From the NCBI RefSeq assembly GCF_002868735.1, contig NZ_CP025612.1, positions 558,001 to 622,000 of the forward strand: a stretch of DNA of 64,000 nucleotides. The letters run 5' to 3'. Below are positions 19,984 through 28,070 of the stretch, piece by piece. This stretch comes from Niveispirillum cyanobacteriorum (GTDB lineage: Bacteria; Pseudomonadota; Alphaproteobacteria; Azospirillales; Azospirillaceae). Position 1 is the stretch's first letter. Every line of letters starts with the position of its first letter. Position numbers and translations under genes: made by a program. The notes below the pieces were generated by a model that did not search any database, was not told the DNA's origin, and worked only from the letters and a program-made list of their open reading frames with translations.

Positions 19984-21644
19984 GCCTGGAACTCCTGTGT
20001 GAGGTCGAGCTTGCCGTCAGCAAGGCTGTAGATGCGGTCGGCAAGTTTCAGGACTGCTGGGCGGTGGCTGATCAGGATGACCAGGCATTCGGAGCGGACT
20101 TCGTTCAGCAGGGCGAACAGGCTGCGGTCGCCATCATCATCGACTGCTGAATTGGCATCATCGAACAGGATGATGCGGGGGCGGTTCATCAGGGCACGGG
20201 CCACGGCGATCCGCTGGGCTAGGCCGCGGGGCAGCGGCTCGGTCGCGCCATCTCCTATATAGGTTGAAAAGCCGTACGGCAGAGCATGGATGAGGTCCAG
20301 AAGGCCCGCCCGTTCGGCAGCGGCCATGGCCGCCTCCTCCAGCTCGGGGCGGAACATGGTAATATTCTCAGTGATTGTACCACGAAACAGTATTTCGTGT
20401 TGAGGGAGCAAGGCAATCGCGTGACGAAGGCTTTCCTGATCATACTCAGTCAATTCTCGCCCATCGAGAAGAACATTTCCCTTTGACGGCGTGTAAAAGC
20501 CAGCGATTAGCGACAGAAGCGTGCTTTTGCCACTGCCATTCGCGCCGACCAGGGCCACAATCTCCCCCCGACCGACCTCAAGGTCAATTCCATCCAGCAG
20601 GTTGTTTCCATTATCGAAACCGTAGTGAATGTTCGACAGGCGCAGGCGGGGTTCGGTTTCCATTGCGTCTGCTGTGCCGGTGCTACGGGCGGCAAGGGGC
20701 ATGTCATGGATCTGTGCCAACTGCTGGCGGGCGATGGAGGCGGACTGCAGGCGCGACCAGAACTGCATGATGCTTTGCATCGGTGCCAGGGCGCGCCCAA
20801 CAAGTAACATGCAGGCCGACAATCCGCCGACGGACAGACTGCCATCAAGAACCATCAGGCTGCCGAAACCGACCGTCGCCAGACCTGCGATCTGCACTGC
20901 AAACTGCCCCTGTTCGGCCAGATGCTGGCCGGACAGTTCCGCCGCCTGATGTTCGGTCAGCCGATCTTCCTGCAACCGCTCGTAACGGCGCAGAAGCGGC
21001 TGTTCCAGGGCCATGGCCTTAACAGATTGAATGCCGGTCAGCAGGCTGATGACAAAGCTAAGCCGCCGGTCTTCGACCTGGGTGATACGGGTCAGGGCGG
21101 AACGGGCTCGGCGCAGCGCGGGTAAGGCGGTGATGCACAGGAACAGCATACCCACCACCGGGATCGCCACCAGTGGCCCACCGATATAGAAAATCAGGGC
21201 CAGGTAGATGGCGATGAAGGGCACGTCGTACAGGCTGATCATAATCTGCCCGGAGGCAAATTCACGTAGCGTCGAAATGGAGCCAAGAAATTCCATATGC
21301 GCGCCTGACGAGTGGGACTGAAAGCTCCGAAGATCGGCGGTCATCATGTGGGACACCGCGCGGATATTCTCGCGTGTTTCGAAATTGGCACCACGCACAC
21401 CGAATATACGCTGCCGCAACAGCCTTAGGGCGAAGTCTAGCGCCAATGCCAGGATTACGCCGATTGTCAGTGCAGACATTGTATCAAGTGCGTGATTGGG
21501 AATTACCCGATCATAAACCTGCAAGAGAGCAACAGGCATTGCTAATGCAAGCAGATTTATGGTGATGCTAGACAAAAGTATATATGGATCTATTTTCATT
21601 GCGACGGTGTTGTTCCGTGCCTTGACTGAAGGAACATGGGTCAT
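19980..21644 (-). CDS. Type I secretion ABC transporter subunit (partner permease-ATPase)
   Basis: A 554-residue ABC exporter half-transporter with membrane helices at about 15-290 and a C-terminal ATPase domain. It has no N-terminal C39-like domain, unlike its partner. Walker A is GANGSGKST and the H-loop is ISHRP. The signature region reads LPRGLAQ rather than LSGGQ, and Walker B reads IILFDDAN, with Asp where the catalytic Glu normally sits. The ATG at 21,644 is preferred over the TTG at 21,650 because of the GGGGA-like ribosome site just upstream. It is the first gene of the secretion operon and overlaps the next gene by ATGA. Confidence 0.88.
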   Translation of the reverse strand: MTHVPSVKARNNTVAMKIDPYILLSSITINLLALAMPVALLQVYDRVIPNHALDTMSALTIGVILALALDFALRLLRQRIFGVRGANFETRENIRAVSHMMTADLRSFQSHSSGAHMEFLGSISTLREFASGQIMISLYDVPFIAIYLALIFYIGGPLVAIPVVGMLFLCITALPALRRARSALTRITQVEDRRLSFVISLLTGIQSVKAMALEQPLLRRYERLQEDRLTEHQAAELSGQHLAEQGQFAVQIAGLATVGFGSLMVLDGSLSVGGLSACMLLVGRALAPMQSIMQFWSRLQSASIARQQLAQIHDMPLAARSTGTADAMETEPRLRLSNIHYGFDNGNNLLDGIDLEVGRGEIVALVGANGSGKSTLLSLIAGFYTPSKGNVLLDGRELTEYDQESLRHAIALLPQHEILFRGTITENITMFRPELEEAAMAAAERAGLLDLIHALPYGFSTYIGDGATEPLPRGLAQRIAVARALMNRPRIILFDDANSAVDDDGDRSLFALLNEVRSECLVILISHRPAVLKLADRIYSLADGKLDLTQEFQA

Positions 21645-22199
21645 GATCAATCCCCGCCCCGGTTTGGGATTACGGTGAGATTATTGACTCCATTTTTCCT
21701 TTTTCGCGAGCCGATAATGTTATCTTTGGTATATGTGAATCAGAGTCAAAATTTACACTGAGTGAGCATTTTTTCTTGCCAGTGTGAATAATATTCTTAC
21801 AAAATTGCCATTTTTCTGGTATATACACATTAATAATGGTTAATAATTAATAATCTAAAGTATAGTTACTAGGTGCTATCGTATGCATAAAATGGAGCAA
21901 GCGGCTGTTGGTTTGGTCCATAAACGCTTAATTGATCCCACAATAAACGAAAAAATCCACACTCCGGCGATGGGATGAGGTTCTTACCTGTCAACCGCAG
22001 GCATTTGTCGCGTCTTTGTGGAGGGTGATGATTGATTGCGGGCGCAGGGCGCATGCCCTCTCGGCAACCCCCGCCTGCCGATGCCGCGACGGCGAGGAAG
22101 GCAATCGATTGCAGAATTCTGATTGCCCCTGTTAATTGTTATGCATGATAGTGAAGTGAGGTGGTCAGCCAAGTTGCGAATGCCGGGGGAGATGCGGTC
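21645..22199. promoter_or_regulatory. AT-rich divergent intergenic region upstream of the secretion operon and a GntR-like regulator
   Basis: About 555 bp without a convincing gene. The stretch 21,680-21,960 is far richer in A and T than anything else in the window and contains repeated TTAATAAT-like words around 21,828-21,852. It must hold the start of the minus-strand secretion operon and probably that of the plus-strand regulator. I see no confident -35/-10 pair. The AT-richness suggests control by a nucleoid protein or several regulators. Short minus-strand frames at 21,869-22,241 have no supporting features. Confidence 0.5.
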
Positions 22200-23357
22200 A
22201 TGATGACGCCCGAATTGCAGGAAGCGACAGGCATCCATCATTATGTCCCGACCAGTCGCGCCTTACTGCTGGCGGATCGCCTTGAAATGTCGCTGATGGA
22301 TCGGGGCTGGCCTGTCGGTCACGTCCTGGGGTCGGAGTTTGACCTTGCCCGGGAACATGGCGCCACACCACCGGCCATGCGTCAGGCTCTGCGCGTTCTA
22401 GAATGGCGCGGTCTGGGCCAGATGCGAAGGGGCGCAGCAGGCGGGCTTCTTATCCAAACGCCGTCACTGGCCGTCACGGGGCGCCGGCTGATGGCGCTGC
22501 ATCTGATGGCGCGCGGTGTTCCGGTCGACGCTGTGCGTGCCGCCCGCACAACCTTACTCCTGCACCTTCCCATCGGGCGGATTGATCTGGCGCCGGCGCG
22601 GAGCTTCGTGGTGGAGCTCTTTGGACATATCGAAAGCGCCTGGCAGGATGTGCAGGCGGCCCAGCCGTCCCACAACCGCGCCCCTCGCATCGCGCACCGC
22701 ATCCTGCGCGACGGCTGGGGCGGCGGCGTTGAATTGGGGACCATCGATGATCTGATGGAGGCCCATTCCGCCTGCCGCGCCATCATCATCCAATCCCTGC
22801 GGATTTTGGAGAATTTGGGTGTGGCCATCGCTGTCCGTGGCCGTACAGGCGGGTTCAGGCGGATTGATCCCACGCCGGGATCGCTGGTCCGGTCGACATT
22901 GCCGCATTTCGTGGCCCACGCCATGGATATCGCGGTCTGTAACCAGTTGATCGGCATCGTGAACGAGATCAATGCAGGCCAGGCGGCGGAACGGGAGCGG
23001 GACCCGGAGCGGCTGCGCGTGCTAGCCGGTCGGCTGCAGGTGGAGGAATTACGGCGCGGAAACGTCGCCTCGCATGTTGCGCTGCTTCGGCATGTCGCGA
23101 CCAGTGCGGGGAATGAGGTGTTGCATATGCTGGTCCGCTGCCTGTGGTACTACTGGCACCACAAGGTCATGCGCAACGCCTCTCCGCCGGTGATCCTGAG
23201 CACGGCGCTGGCGGGAGAGATGATTGCCGTCACGCAGCGGATCGTGGCCGGAATCCTGGCCGGCAAACCAGATGACGCCCGTTTCGCCATGGCGGAGTGC
23301 GGCGAGGTCGCCCGTGCTATCCATGGCGTCGTTAGCCGGGAGCAGGGAAATTGCTGA
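22200..23357 (+). CDS. Transcriptional regulator with two GntR-like winged-helix segments
   Basis: A cytoplasmic DNA-binding regulator of 385 residues. The ATG at 22,200 (or 22,203) is chosen over the GTG at 22,161 because GGGGGA lies about 10 bases upstream. Residues about 18-87 form one GntR-type winged helix (LADRLEMSLMDRGW … DLAREHGATPPAMRQALRVLEWRGL). Residues about 160-222 form a second (RIAHRILRDG … DLMEAHSACRAIIIQSLRILENLG, then GRTGGF). The C-terminal part is helical and may be a reduced FCD-like ligand domain. Two winged helices in one chain are unusual for this family. It is divergent from the secretion operon and convergent with the tannase-like gene. Its target is unknown. Confidence 0.75.
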   Translation: MMTPELQEATGIHHYVPTSRALLLADRLEMSLMDRGWPVGHVLGSEFDLAREHGATPPAMRQALRVLEWRGLGQMRRGAAGGLLIQTPSLAVTGRRLMALHLMARGVPVDAVRAARTTLLLHLPIGRIDLAPARSFVVELFGHIESAWQDVQAAQPSHNRAPRIAHRILRDGWGGGVELGTIDDLMEAHSACRAIIIQSLRILENLGVAIAVRGRTGGFRRIDPTPGSLVRSTLPHFVAHAMDIAVCNQLIGIVNEINAGQAAERERDPERLRVLAGRLQVEELRRGNVASHVALLRHVATSAGNEVLHMLVRCLWYYWHHKVMRNASPPVILSTALAGEMIAVTQRIVAGILAGKPDDARFAMAECGEVARAIHGVVSREQGNC

Positions 23358-23368
23358 TGGCGGAGCGA

Positions 23369-23394
23369 CGGGGCGGTCCATTGTGACCGCCCCG
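23369..23394. terminator. Hairpin between convergent regulator and tannase genes
   Basis: A perfect 10-bp inverted repeat CGGGGCGGTC / GACCGCCCCG with a 6-base loop lies between two convergent stop codons. No clear T-run follows on either strand, so it may end transcription bidirectionally or only stabilise 3' ends. Confidence 0.55.
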
Positions 23395-23404
23395 CTGCTG
23401 GCCA

Positions 23405-25132
23405 TCATGGGGCCTGACAGGTAAAGTTCTCCGCCTTCTCCGCATCCCCGGTTCCCTTGTAACGGACCGTGGTGGGATAGGCGCAGATGGGCCGCGTGCG
23501 GCCCGGCCAGGGTGACATCGGGTTGGCGATGCCGGTCAAACTGTCCGGGGCCTTGCCCTGTTCAACCCATGCAACGAGGGAGGTAAAGGCATCGATCCCA
23601 TCTGTTGCCGGGCCGCCAGCGCAATGACCCATACCGGGCACGGGGAAGACGCGGACCGCTTGTGCCGCCTTCCCGCCTGTGCGCTGATTGACCTCCTGCC
23701 ACCAGGCGGTAGTGTCATTGACGGAAAAGACTGGATCGGAAACTCCATGGGGCACGATCATCCGTCCGCCCCGCCGCGCAAATGCATCGATATCGGGTGA
23801 ACGCGCGCCGATATCGGTCCAGGCGGAGCGCACAAAGGCCCCACCTGTGGCATTGATCTTTGCGGCATGCCGGTCGAAATCGAATGCCAGTGCATAGTCC
23901 ATCAGGCCTTGCAGGCCGGGCGGCGGAAGGGTGGGCGGTGTAGTGAAGACCATGGCCAATGACGGGGCGCCCATCATCACATTGATGGCGGGGATGCGCC
24001 CGTCACCGGAACCCAGCTTCCAGACCCGCCACCCCATATCGGCCCAGCCGGCGTCCCAGGGGAAGGACGCATAGAGGTGTTCCCCCTTGCTGTTGCGGGC
24101 CCCTTCCTGCACGCGGATCAAGGCATTAACCTGGGCATTGCTCAGACACCCAGCCTGTTTGTCACCGGTACAAACAGCCTTGCGCAGAACCGGCACCACC
24201 TTCTGCGGGGTGCACGCGGGATAGTTTCCGATCAGCCCATCCGCCAAGCCATCATCGGCGTCGCAGGCATCCAGGACGGCACGGGTGACAAGCTTCAGGT
24301 CGCCATCGCTGAAACTGGCAGCCAGGCTGGCCGTGGTGACGGGCTTGGCGGCGACTGCGGCCAGGCTTTGCGTGTCCCAGGCCTCCGCCACGGCGGCACG
24401 GGGCAGGGACATGCCGGGGGCGGCGGCCACGATGCCGTCGAACAGGTCGGGATAGCGCTGTGCGGCCATCATCCCCTCCTGCCCGCCCTTGGAACAGCCT
24501 GCGAAATAGCTGTAGCGCGGGTTGGCGGCATAGAACGCACCGATCAGTGTCTTCGCCGCCCCAACCGACAGGGGCAGGGAGGTGCCGCCATAATCTGCCC
24601 GCGACTCTGGATCGAAACCAAAAGCCGGCGCACCACCGCGTTCGGGTGCGGCATTGATGGCGTTGTCATGCCCGGAATCCTGCGACAGGACCGCATAACC
24701 CTGGGCCAGGGCCGGCGCCCCCGGTCCCGTGCGGCCCAGCGCATCACCCAGTTCCCCGTTGGTGCCACCACCACCCTGCATCAGGAAACGCTGGTTCCAG
24801 GCGGCGGGCAGGCGCAGGTGGAAACGGATAGCATAGGGCTGCCCATCAATGCCTGTCCGTTCCTTAATGATGCCCACAATTTCGCAATGGGCGGGCAATT
24901 GTGGTGGCGGCCCCGGCGGTGGGGCCATGGGGTTCGGCGGTGGCAGTTTCGCAGGTCCTGCCTCATTATAGGTGGCGGACAGGATGCGTGCACCGTTGGC
25001 ACCCTTCCATCCCGCCAGGGCAGCACAGCGGCCCGCAGGATCGGGAGGTGTCAGGGACGCCGACTGCGCCCAGGCCGCCGGTGTGGTCACGAGGGCAACG
25101 GTTGCCACCCCCATCATAAACAAGCGTTGCAT
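23405..25132 (-). CDS. Tannase/feruloyl esterase family secreted hydrolase
   Basis: A 575-residue alpha/beta-hydrolase predicted to cleave phenolic esters such as gallate or hydroxycinnamate esters. It has a Sec signal peptide (residues 1-22, cleaved near AWA-QS). The nucleophile Ser is in GCSKGGQEG (Ser214), flanked by Cys residues typical of the family's disulfides. The catalytic His is likely in PGMGHCAGG near the C-terminus. Length and motifs match the tannase/feruloyl esterase family (PF07519 type). It is encoded 15 bp downstream of a TonB-dependent receptor and probably co-transcribed, suggesting periplasmic or surface hydrolysis of an imported plant phenolic ester. The substrate is inferred, not shown. 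Confidence 0.88.
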   Translation of the reverse strand: MQRLFMMGVATVALVTTPAAWAQSASLTPPDPAGRCAALAGWKGANGARILSATYNEAGPAKLPPPNPMAPPPGPPPQLPAHCEIVGIIKERTGIDGQPYAIRFHLRLPAAWNQRFLMQGGGGTNGELGDALGRTGPGAPALAQGYAVLSQDSGHDNAINAAPERGGAPAFGFDPESRADYGGTSLPLSVGAAKTLIGAFYAANPRYSYFAGCSKGGQEGMMAAQRYPDLFDGIVAAAPGMSLPRAAVAEAWDTQSLAAVAAKPVTTASLAASFSDGDLKLVTRAVLDACDADDGLADGLIGNYPACTPQKVVPVLRKAVCTGDKQAGCLSNAQVNALIRVQEGARNSKGEHLYASFPWDAGWADMGWRVWKLGSGDGRIPAINVMMGAPSLAMVFTTPPTLPPPGLQGLMDYALAFDFDRHAAKINATGGAFVRSAWTDIGARSPDIDAFARRGGRMIVPHGVSDPVFSVNDTTAWWQEVNQRTGGKAAQAVRVFPVPGMGHCAGGPATDGIDAFTSLVAWVEQGKAPDSLTGIANPMSPWPGRTRPICAYPTTVRYKGTGDAEKAENFTCQAP

Positions 25133-25147
25133 GTTGTATCCCTTCCC

Positions 25148-27349
25148 TTAAAACCGTACAGAGGCGCGGACCCCATATTCGCGGGGTGCGCCGTAAAGCT
25201 CGTTATTGCCGCTTTGGCCGCTGACATAGTCCTTGTCGGCCAGGTTGCTGCCATAGGCCTCCAGCGTCCAATCCCCCATGGCCAGGGTCAGTTGCGCCGA
25301 CAGCAGCCCGCGCGCCTTCAGATAATCCAGCGTCGGGGTATAGAGCAGGTTGGTCCAACGCGGCCCGACATAGGCATAGTTCAGGCGCGGGGTCAGGACC
25401 ATGTCCGGTCCCACATCCAGCTCGTACTGCACACCCAGATTGTAGCTCCATTTCGGGGAAAACAGGTTGTCCCCGCCGCCCGCCGTCGTCAGGTAGGGCC
25501 GGAAGTCAAAGCAGACGGGCGGGTTGGACGCGGTGCCGGCGGGGCATTGCGGCCCATATTGCGAGAGCGAAGGCAGGGTGCGGGTATTGACCAGCGTTAA
25601 CTTGTCCAGCTTGCTGTCGACATAGGCAAGGCCGCCATCGACGGAGAAGCCGCCCGACCGCGCCTGCACCTGCAGCTCTGCCCCCTTGATGGTGGCGTTG
25701 GCAATGTTGAACACGCCCGACTGACCGGTGGAGGTATCGCGGGCATCGAACTGGAAGCCCTTGTAATTCATATAGAAGATGCCGGCCTGGGTCCGCAGAT
25801 GCCCGTCCAGCAGGGTCGATTTCACGCCCGCCTCATAGTCCCACACGGTTTCCGGCCCGAATTCCGATACGGCGGAATTCGAACCCCCCGGCTTGTAGCC
25901 GCGCGCGGCGAAGGCATAGACCATGGTCTCGTCATCGGCTTGCCAGTTCAGACCCAGCTTGCCCGTGACGCGGCCATCCTGGTGGCTCCCTTTCAGGTCC
26001 GCGACCTGCAAACCCGCCGGTCCGAAAATGGCGGAACCAGCGCCGATCACGACGCTACCTTCCTGTTCCGCCTTGAAATGCGAATAGCGAAGGCCCGCCT
26101 GAAGCTCCAGCGACGACGCCAGCTCATAATTGCCCTGGGCGAAGACGCCGGTGGTCACCTTGTCCGGGTACTGGTTGATATCGGTGGGATCGACGGGTGA
26201 CCCGCTGCGGGTCTGAATATCCACATCGATCTTGTTACGCTGGTAATACCCACCCAGGATCCAGTCGAAAACACCGTCAGTGGGAGAGATCAGGTTGAAT
26301 TCCTGGCTCCATTGCCGTTCGCGGACATACTGGTCCTGGGTCTGCGTGGCGCTTTCGCCCGCCGGGGCCGTGATGGCCGCATCTGTATCATAGAGATTAT
26401 TGATCCGCTTGTTGGTGAAACCGCTGACCGACCGCAGCGTCAGGCCATTGTCGAACTCCTGGCGCAGTTCCAAGCTGGCCAGGAACGCCCGCTCATGGTT
26501 CTTCGTGGGCGCGTTATAGGTCAGTTCGCGGAAATCGGCACGGCGGTTGCTGGCAAAGGTCGTGCTGGCGATGGGGCGATAGGCGTAGCCGCCCGTTTCC
26601 TTGTCGATCAGTTCGATCTTACCCAGGGCCTGGAAGCTTCCCGGCTCCCATTTCACACCCACGCGACCCGCCTTTTCGTTGAGGCTGTCTGGCTTATTGT
26701 TGAAGCTGCCGACATCGTCGTAATAGCTGTCGCGCTTGCGGTAATTGCCGGCCACACGCACCGCCAGCGTGTCTGACACCGGCACATTCACGGCCCCCTG
26801 GCCCGTCACCTCATCATAGGTTCCATAGCTGGCCTGGGCATAGCCTTTCACACGGTCGGTCGATGGGCTTTGCGTATTGATGAAGATGGCCCCACCGGTG
26901 GAGTTGGAGCCGACCAGCGTACCTTGCGGACCGCGCAGCACTTCCACATTCTGGATGTCATAGAAACTGCTGGTGGTCAGGATCGGGGGCTGGAACACGC
27001 CATCGATATAGGTGGCGACACCGTTCGCGACGGCGGGTGATCCGCTGGCGATGCCGATGCCGCGGATATTTACCGACTGGGTCAGTCCCTGATCGGTGAT
27101 GGACAGGGAAGGGGCCGCGAATTGCAGGTCGGCCAGCCGTTCCACACCCTTATCCTCCAGCGCGTCACCCGACAGGGCGGTCGCGGCGATGGGCACGGAT
27201 TGCAGGTTTTCCGACCGGCGCTGTGCCGTCACCACGATCTCTTCCAACCCGTCGAAGGATGCGGGTTCGGCAGGGGCCTGCGCCCCGGCAATGGTCGGCA
27301 GGGCTGTACAGGCCGCGACGGCAACGGTCGCGAGCAGCTTCGACTTCAT
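25148..27349 (-). CDS. TonB-dependent outer-membrane receptor
   Basis: A 733-residue outer-membrane beta-barrel receptor. The start at 27,349 gives a clean signal peptide (MKSKLLATVAVAACTALP…GAQA) and has a GGGGAGG ribosome site. A longer frame upstream is not a plausible leader. A TonB box-like LEEIVVTAQRR follows the signal. The plug domain (about 50-165) includes VEVLRGPQGTLVGSNSTGGAI, and the barrel ends in an aromatic residue (…YGVRASVRF). It is upstream of, and probably co-transcribed with, the tannase-like esterase. The substrate could be a phenolic glycoside or ester; siderophore uptake is also possible. Confidence 0.92.
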   Translation of the reverse strand: MKSKLLATVAVAACTALPTIAGAQAPAEPASFDGLEEIVVTAQRRSENLQSVPIAATALSGDALEDKGVERLADLQFAAPSLSITDQGLTQSVNIRGIGIASGSPAVANGVATYIDGVFQPPILTTSSFYDIQNVEVLRGPQGTLVGSNSTGGAIFINTQSPSTDRVKGYAQASYGTYDEVTGQGAVNVPVSDTLAVRVAGNYRKRDSYYDDVGSFNNKPDSLNEKAGRVGVKWEPGSFQALGKIELIDKETGGYAYRPIASTTFASNRRADFRELTYNAPTKNHERAFLASLELRQEFDNGLTLRSVSGFTNKRINNLYDTDAAITAPAGESATQTQDQYVRERQWSQEFNLISPTDGVFDWILGGYYQRNKIDVDIQTRSGSPVDPTDINQYPDKVTTGVFAQGNYELASSLELQAGLRYSHFKAEQEGSVVIGAGSAIFGPAGLQVADLKGSHQDGRVTGKLGLNWQADDETMVYAFAARGYKPGGSNSAVSEFGPETVWDYEAGVKSTLLDGHLRTQAGIFYMNYKGFQFDARDTSTGQSGVFNIANATIKGAELQVQARSGGFSVDGGLAYVDSKLDKLTLVNTRTLPSLSQYGPQCPAGTASNPPVCFDFRPYLTTAGGGDNLFSPKWSYNLGVQYELDVGPDMVLTPRLNYAYVGPRWTNLLYTPTLDYLKARGLLSAQLTLAMGDWTLEAYGSNLADKDYVSGQSGNNELYGAPREYGVRASVRF

Positions 27350-27550
27350 CTTGGTCAACCTCCCCTTTTTGCGAAGGCGCGCACGGATTTCGTGTCTGCC
27401 ACCCCCGGCGTTTATTTTGTTATGAGACATTCCAATTCGCTCGGAAAAAAGCTACCGAATTGATGGTGGTGCGTTTCGGGGCCGGTGATTGATAAGCTGG
27501 GGTGTGGAACCGTTCGATGGGGCATTCGTTTCGGGCTGAGGTGCTTTGTC

Positions 27551-27922
27551 ATGCTGTACCATTTTCCCCCCGGCCTCCAGGCACGCGTCACAAAGGCCTA
27601 CACTCGACCCTATGATGATCCGATCAATGTGCGGGCGGGTGAATCGGTTGAGATTGACCTCGGCAAGAGCGCGCAGACCGACCTGTTCGGTTGGGTCTGG
27701 TGCCGGGCGCCCGACGGGCGGGAAGGCTGGACGCCGGATGCGTGGCTGGAAGGGGCGGGGGACCGGCGTACCCTGGTACGGGATTTCAACGCCATTGAAT
27801 TGACCGTCGCTACCGGCGACAGGGTGCTGCCGCTTTACAGCGAAAGCGGCTTCATCTGGTGCCGTACCGATGATGACCGTCAGGGATGGTTGCCAGATGC
27901 CTTCCTTGCGCTCTCCATGTAG
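27551..27922 (+). CDS. Small protein with two SH3-like motifs
   Basis: A 123-residue protein starting MLYHFPPG. It contains two related halves with SH3-type motifs: FGWVWCRAPDGREGWTPDAWL (about 48-68) and FIWCRTDDDRQGWLPDAFL (about 100-118). This resembles bacterial variant-SH3 (SH3_2-like) proteins. No signal peptide or membrane segment is seen. It sits alone between two receptor genes, divergent from one and followed by the other. Tandem SH3 suggests a small binding module, but the partner is unknown. Confidence 0.72.
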   Translation: MLYHFPPGLQARVTKAYTRPYDDPINVRAGESVEIDLGKSAQTDLFGWVWCRAPDGREGWTPDAWLEGAGDRRTLVRDFNAIELTVATGDRVLPLYSESGFIWCRTDDDRQGWLPDAFLALSM

Positions 27923-28070
27923 AGCCGAAGCCATATCAAATTTTTATGGCCTGATAAAAAATGACCATCACATTGCATGCATTTCGACTTGGCCGATAAC
28001 CTGCCCTTCGAAACAACGAAATGGCGGTGCTGCGCGAATGGCACCGCCCGTGGACAGAAGGGGACCGGTG

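Noticed and set aside
21869-22241. Two short minus-strand frames in the AT-rich intergenic region
   Set aside because: They have no ribosome sites, no conserved motifs, mutual overlap and atypical composition.
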